Below are positions 60,907 to 64,000 of a DNA stretch of 64,000 nucleotides, piece by piece. Within the stretch, counting starts at the first letter, position 1. Every line of letters starts with the position of its first letter. The notes beneath the pieces were generated by a model, which did not search any database, was not told where the DNA came from, and was given only the letters and a program-made list of their open reading frames with translations. Source of the DNA: Blattabacterium cuenoti (GTDB lineage Bacteria > Bacteroidota > Bacteroidia > Flavobacteriales > Blattabacteriaceae). Both the position numbers and the translations under genes were made by a program. Location of the stretch: assembly GCF_014251255.1 (NCBI RefSeq), contig NZ_CP059182.1:434001-498000 (forward strand), read 5' to 3'.

Positions 60907-61548
60907 TCATTGAATGAAAAAAAACCAAATAGCTATAATAGAAAATCCAGAACAAATAAGCCAAAAATAAAAACAACCTAATTTCTGTATCCAATACAAT
61001 CTTCTTTTGTTAGTAGATAATCCTAATGATTGAAAAGACGATTGAAATCCATGACTCAAATGGATTCCTAGAATGAAAAATGAAAAAACATATACAAATG
61101 TATATATAGGATTTTTAAATAATGAAACAACTATATTATAATCTGAATTTTCATGATGATATTTCATAGGAATCATAAAATTCATCAAATGTAAAATTAA
61201 AAAACATAAAATTAAAAATCCTGTATAAATCATAGTACGGCTCCCAAATGAAGAAACAGATTGTTGAACAGCATAATCTTCTCTTCCCTTTGTTTTTCTA
61301 TTTTTTAAATGCAATCTAATTCCAAAAAAAATATGAATAATAAATCCTAATGCAAGAACATATTCTAATATTCTAACAATCATATTCCTTCTCATAAAAG
61401 CAACAGCTTCATTAAATGATTTTTCTCCACAAAAAAGAAAAAGGTTCACACTTAAATGTAACGATAAAAAAGACATAAGAAAAATCCCCGTAATAGCCAT
61501 TACGATTTTTTTACTTACAGAAGATTGAATAAAGTGACATTGATTCAT
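60907..61548 (-). CDS. sdhC: succinate dehydrogenase cytochrome b subunit
   Basis: 213 residues from ATG 61548 (MNQCHFIQSSVSKKIVMAITG); an in-frame ATG at 61593 is less likely. Five membrane helices with haem-ligand His candidates in FLSLHLSVNLFLF, LGFIIHIFFGIRLHLKNRK, CFLILHLMNFMIP and ILGIHLSHGFQSS. Single-subunit di-haem anchor, as in Bacillus and Wolinella, suited to menaquinone. Upstream of sdhA by 54 bp. Confidence 0.93.
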   Translation of the reverse strand: MNQCHFIQSSVSKKIVMAITGIFLMSFLSLHLSVNLFLFCGEKSFNEAVAFMRRNMIVRILEYVLALGFIIHIFFGIRLHLKNRKTKGREDYAVQQSVSSFGSRTMIYTGFLILCFLILHLMNFMIPMKYHHENSDYNIVVSLFKNPIYTFVYVFSFFILGIHLSHGFQSSFQSLGLSTNKRRLYWIQKLGCFYFWLICSGFSIIAIWFFFIQ

Positions 61549-61607
61549 TAGAGAATTTCTATGTAAGTAAATATATTTAAAAAAATATTTCAATCAAAAA
61601 TTTATTT

Positions 61608-62780
61608 TTATCTATTTCCTATTTTTTTTTTAAAAGCTTCTATTAAAAAATCAATATCTTTTTTTTCATTGAAAATTCCAAAAGAAATTCTTACAGGCAT
61701 CATTGTTTCCAACAAATGTTTATTTTTTGTAATAGATTGAATAACATGAGATAAATTTTTATTATTATTTGATTTACAAGAACTACCATCAGAAATAGCC
61801 ACTCCCATTAAATCTAAATGGAAATATAACAAGTGATCCTTTTTTGGATAAAAAAAATTTAATATAGTAGGAAGACTCTTCTCAAGAGAGTCTGATAATC
61901 CATTAAAAATAACATCTGGAATTATTTTTTTTAATTCTGAAATACAATAAGATTTTAAATATTTCATCTTTTTTAAATGATTTGTTAGATTGCAGCAAGA
62001 TAAATGTAATGCTTTGGATAAGCCAATAATTCCATAAACATTTTCTGTTCCTGAACGAATTCCATACTCTTGATTTCCACCTGTAATTAACGGTTTTATT
62101 TTCTTTATGAGACTTTTTCTAATATACATAAAACCTATTCCTTTTGGACCATAAAATTTATGTGCACTTGCTGTTGCAAAATCAAAAGAAAGCTGTTTCA
62201 TATTAATTGGAACATTTCCTATGATTTGAACGGTATCTGAATGAAAATAAGCATTATATTTTTTACAAAGAGAAAAAACTTTATCTAGTTCTAAGAAATT
62301 TCCTATTTCGTTATTTGCAGACATTAAACTAACAAGCATTTTTTTATTAGATTTATAAAAATTTTTCTTCAATATTTTTTCTAGATGATTTAAATCAATT
62401 GTTCCTTTATCTTGAAGATGAACAAATTCTACAAGAACTTGGTAATTTTTAGATAAATCAAAAACTGTTTGTAATACAGAGTCGTGTTCCAATGGAGAAG
62501 TCAAAATATATTGAACTTTTAGATTCATTATAGATGATCTCAAAACAAAATTATTGGCTTCAGTTCCACCTGAAGTAAAAATAATTTCATCTGGTTCAGC
62601 ATTAATTTCTTTTGCAATATGAATTCTAGATTTTTCTATGATAGAACGAGTTTTTCTTCCATAACTATGTTGTGTAGAAGATGGATTTCCAAATGAATTT
62701 TTTAATGTTTTTAACATCACTTTTATCACTTCATTTCTTACAGGAGTTGTCGCTGCATTATCTAAATATACTTTTTTCAT
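61608..62780 (-). CDS. cysteine desulfurase (NifS/IscS type)
   Basis: 390 residues. PLP lysine in ATASAHKFYGPKGIGFMYIR near 205, N-terminal YLDNAATTPV, EIIFTSGGTEANN near 67, and active Cys in SDGSSCKSN near 333. Releases sulfur from cysteine for Fe-S clusters or tRNA thiolation. A class I (loop-Cys) enzyme. No IscU or SufBCD is in the window, so its acceptor is unknown. It lies 60 bp upstream of sdhC, codirectional. Confidence 0.94.
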   Translation of the reverse strand: MKKVYLDNAATTPVRNEVIKVMLKTLKNSFGNPSSTQHSYGRKTRSIIEKSRIHIAKEINAEPDEIIFTSGGTEANNFVLRSSIMNLKVQYILTSPLEHDSVLQTVFDLSKNYQVLVEFVHLQDKGTIDLNHLEKILKKNFYKSNKKMLVSLMSANNEIGNFLELDKVFSLCKKYNAYFHSDTVQIIGNVPINMKQLSFDFATASAHKFYGPKGIGFMYIRKSLIKKIKPLITGGNQEYGIRSGTENVYGIIGLSKALHLSCCNLTNHLKKMKYLKSYCISELKKIIPDVIFNGLSDSLEKSLPTILNFFYPKKDHLLYFHLDLMGVAISDGSSCKSNNNKNLSHVIQSITKNKHLLETMMPVRISFGIFNEKKDIDFLIEAFKKKIGNR

Positions 62781-62983
62781 TAGAATTATAATTTGTTCAA
62801 ATTCCGATTGTTAAAAAAAAAATATAAAAAAAATCTCGTCATTAATTTTGTATATTTATCATTGTTATTTTTATTAATTCAATTAAAATTTTGATTGAAA
62901 ATTTTTATAATTTCTACTTATTGTTTTTTGTTTTAAAAATGTTATTAAAATGTCTATTTTATTTTTATTTAAATTGAGTAAAT
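62781..62983. other. divergent intergenic region between cysteine desulfurase and RNase Y
   Basis: 203 bp, extremely AT-rich, holding both gene leaders. TAATTTTG (62843-62850) fits the -10-like box on the plus strand, but the nearest TTG (62808-62810) is 32 nt away, too far. I see no convincing hairpin, tRNA or small ORF. Confidence 0.4.
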
Positions 62984-64000
62984 ATGAAAATAAATGTTGG
63001 ATTTTCGGTTCTAATGGGGTTTATGATTGGAATTATTACATGTTATTTTTTTGGAAAAAAAACCATATTAAAAAAATATATTCAATTATTAGAAAAAGCA
63101 AATATTCAAGCAAAGAGAATTATAAAAAATGCTGAAAAAGAAGGAGAATCTATTAAAAGAAAAAAAATAATTCAAGCAAAAGAAAAATTTATAGAACTTA
63201 AGTATAAACATGAAAAAGATGTTCATTTCAGAGAAAAAAAAATAATTGATGGAGAAAAAAAAACAAAAGAAAAAGAAAATAGATTATCAAAAGAAATAGA
63301 AATTTATTTTAAAAAAAACAATCGTTTAGAAGGACAAATACATGATTATGAGAAAAAATTTAAAATTCTTCAAAAAAAACAAGAAGAGTTTAATAACATG
63401 TATACAAAACAAATAGAATTACTTGAGAAAATATCCAATTACTCTTCTGAAGAAGCGAAAAATGATTTAATTGGAATTCTTAAAGAAGAAGCAAAGATAA
63501 AAGCACAATCACACATACAAAACATTATAGAAGAATCTCAATTAACTGCAAAAATGGAAGCAAAAAAAATTGTTATTCAAGCTATTCAAAGAATAGGAAC
63601 AGAACAAGCAGTTGAAAATGCAGTATCTATTTTTAATATAGAATCAGATGATGTAAAAGGTCGTATAATTGGAAGGGAAGGAAGAAATATAAGAGCTTTA
63701 GAAAAAGCAACAGGAGTAGAAATCATTGTAGATGATACTCCGGAAGCAATTCTTTTATCTTGTTTTAATCCCATACGAAGAGAAGTGGCAAGATTGTCTC
63801 TTCATAAATTAGTAATAGATGGACGTATACATCCGGCAAGAATTGAAGAAATAGTAGCAAAAACAGAAAAACAAATTGAAGAAGAAATAGTAGAAATAGG
63901 AAAAAAAAATATAATAGATTTAGGAATTCATGGAATTCATCCAGAATTAATTAAAATGATAGGAAGAATGAAATATCGTTCTTCTTATGGACAAAATCTT
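62984..64000 (+). CDS. rny: ribonuclease Y (truncated by window end)
   Basis: 339 codons from ATG 62984 to the right edge; full proteins are about 520. N-terminal membrane anchor ([16 protein letters not shown]), a long Lys/Glu coiled coil (about 30-190), KH domain [23 protein letters not shown] near 222-245, then the beginning of the HD nuclease domain (RYSSYGQNL-like [10 protein letters not shown] region). The HD active site lies beyond the edge. Membrane-bound endonuclease starting mRNA decay in many non-gamma-proteobacteria. Confidence 0.95.
   Translation, partial: MKINVGFSVLMGFMIGIITCYFFGKKTILKKYIQLLEKANIQAKRIIKNAEKEGESIKRKKIIQAKEKFIELKYKHEKDVHFREKKIIDGEKKTKEKENRLSKEIEIYFKKNNRLEGQIHDYEKKFKILQKKQEEFNNMYTKQIELLEKISNYSSEEAKNDLIGILKEEAKIKAQSHIQNIIEESQLTAKMEAKKIVIQAIQRIGTEQAVENAVSIFNIESDDVKGRIIGREGRNIRALEKATGVEIIVDDTPEAILLSCFNPIRREVARLSLHKLVIDGRIHPARIEEIVAKTEKQIEEEIVEIGKKNIIDLGIHGIHPELIKMIGRMKYRSSYGQNL

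Overview
The window is an AT-rich, gene-dense piece of a reduced Bacteroidota (Flavobacteriales) chromosome. Gene content and order fit a cockroach or termite endosymbiont of the genus Blattabacterium. The signs are: very low GC with A-rich leaders and no Shine-Dalgarno sequences; Flavobacteria-type gene neighbours (dapA-ferritin-bamD; sigma54 activator-lptE-secG-groES-groEL; nusB-yajC-coaE-THX; tRNA-Thr/Tyr/Gly/Thr-tuf-tRNA-Trp-secE-nusG-rplKAJL-rpoBC); long Bacteroidota-type NusB; PUR/DUF3276 protein; and promoter-like TTG-N17-21-TAnnTTTG elements. The genus assignment is inferred, not proven. There are no insertion sequences, prophage, CRISPR arrays or rRNA genes, and no stretch over 300 bases lacks a gene.

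Layout. 1-3139 (minus): bamD (runs off the left edge, with a remarkable 51-bp repeat array), ferritin, dapA, RRM protein. 3377-10495 (plus): pncB, miaB, a sigma54 activator, lptE, secG, groES, groEL. 10592-13440 (minus): kdsC-like phosphatase, PUR protein, ABC exporter. 13508-15608 (plus): nusB, yajC, coaE, ribosomal protein THX. 15611-19183: membrane Zn-peptidase, ndh, menF and a hotdog thioesterase. 19347-26550 (plus): idi, queD-like, gcvT, MATE exporter, DEAD helicase, aroC, miaA. 26558-29742: tRNA-Val, folC, glnS. 29739-42597 (minus): the rpoBC/ribosomal/tuf/tRNA supercluster. 42698-47220 (minus): lspA, dksA-like, ileS. 47316-50152 (plus): mutS, tRNA-Gly, tRNA-Leu. 50173-62780, mostly minus: guaB, a small lipoprotein (plus), rplS, glmM, lolC-like, dnaB, accA, sdhB-sdhA-sdhC, cysteine desulfurase. 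62984-64000 (plus): RNase Y, cut by the right edge.

How it fits together. Most genes are core informational functions. A second theme is a minimal aerobic respiratory chain: NDH-2, succinate dehydrogenase, and the menaquinone branch (aroC supplies chorismate, menF makes isochorismate, a thioesterase is fused to it by overlap, idi supplies isoprenoid units). A third is envelope biogenesis: BamD, LptE, LspA, LolC-like, YajC/SecG/SecE, KdsC-like, GlmM.

Most interesting. (1) BamD has lost most of its N-terminal TPR half. In its place are 14 perfect 17-residue repeats that appear to derive from a segment still present just after the array. (2) A near-consensus sigma54 (-24/-12) promoter lies 42 bp before groES, and a receiver-less sigma54 activator gene lies three genes upstream of groES, suggesting chaperonin control by sigma54. 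(3) YajC has a second in-frame minisatellite. (4) glnS has no ATG, GTG or TTG start. (5) An intrinsic-terminator-like hairpin sits in the guaB leader.
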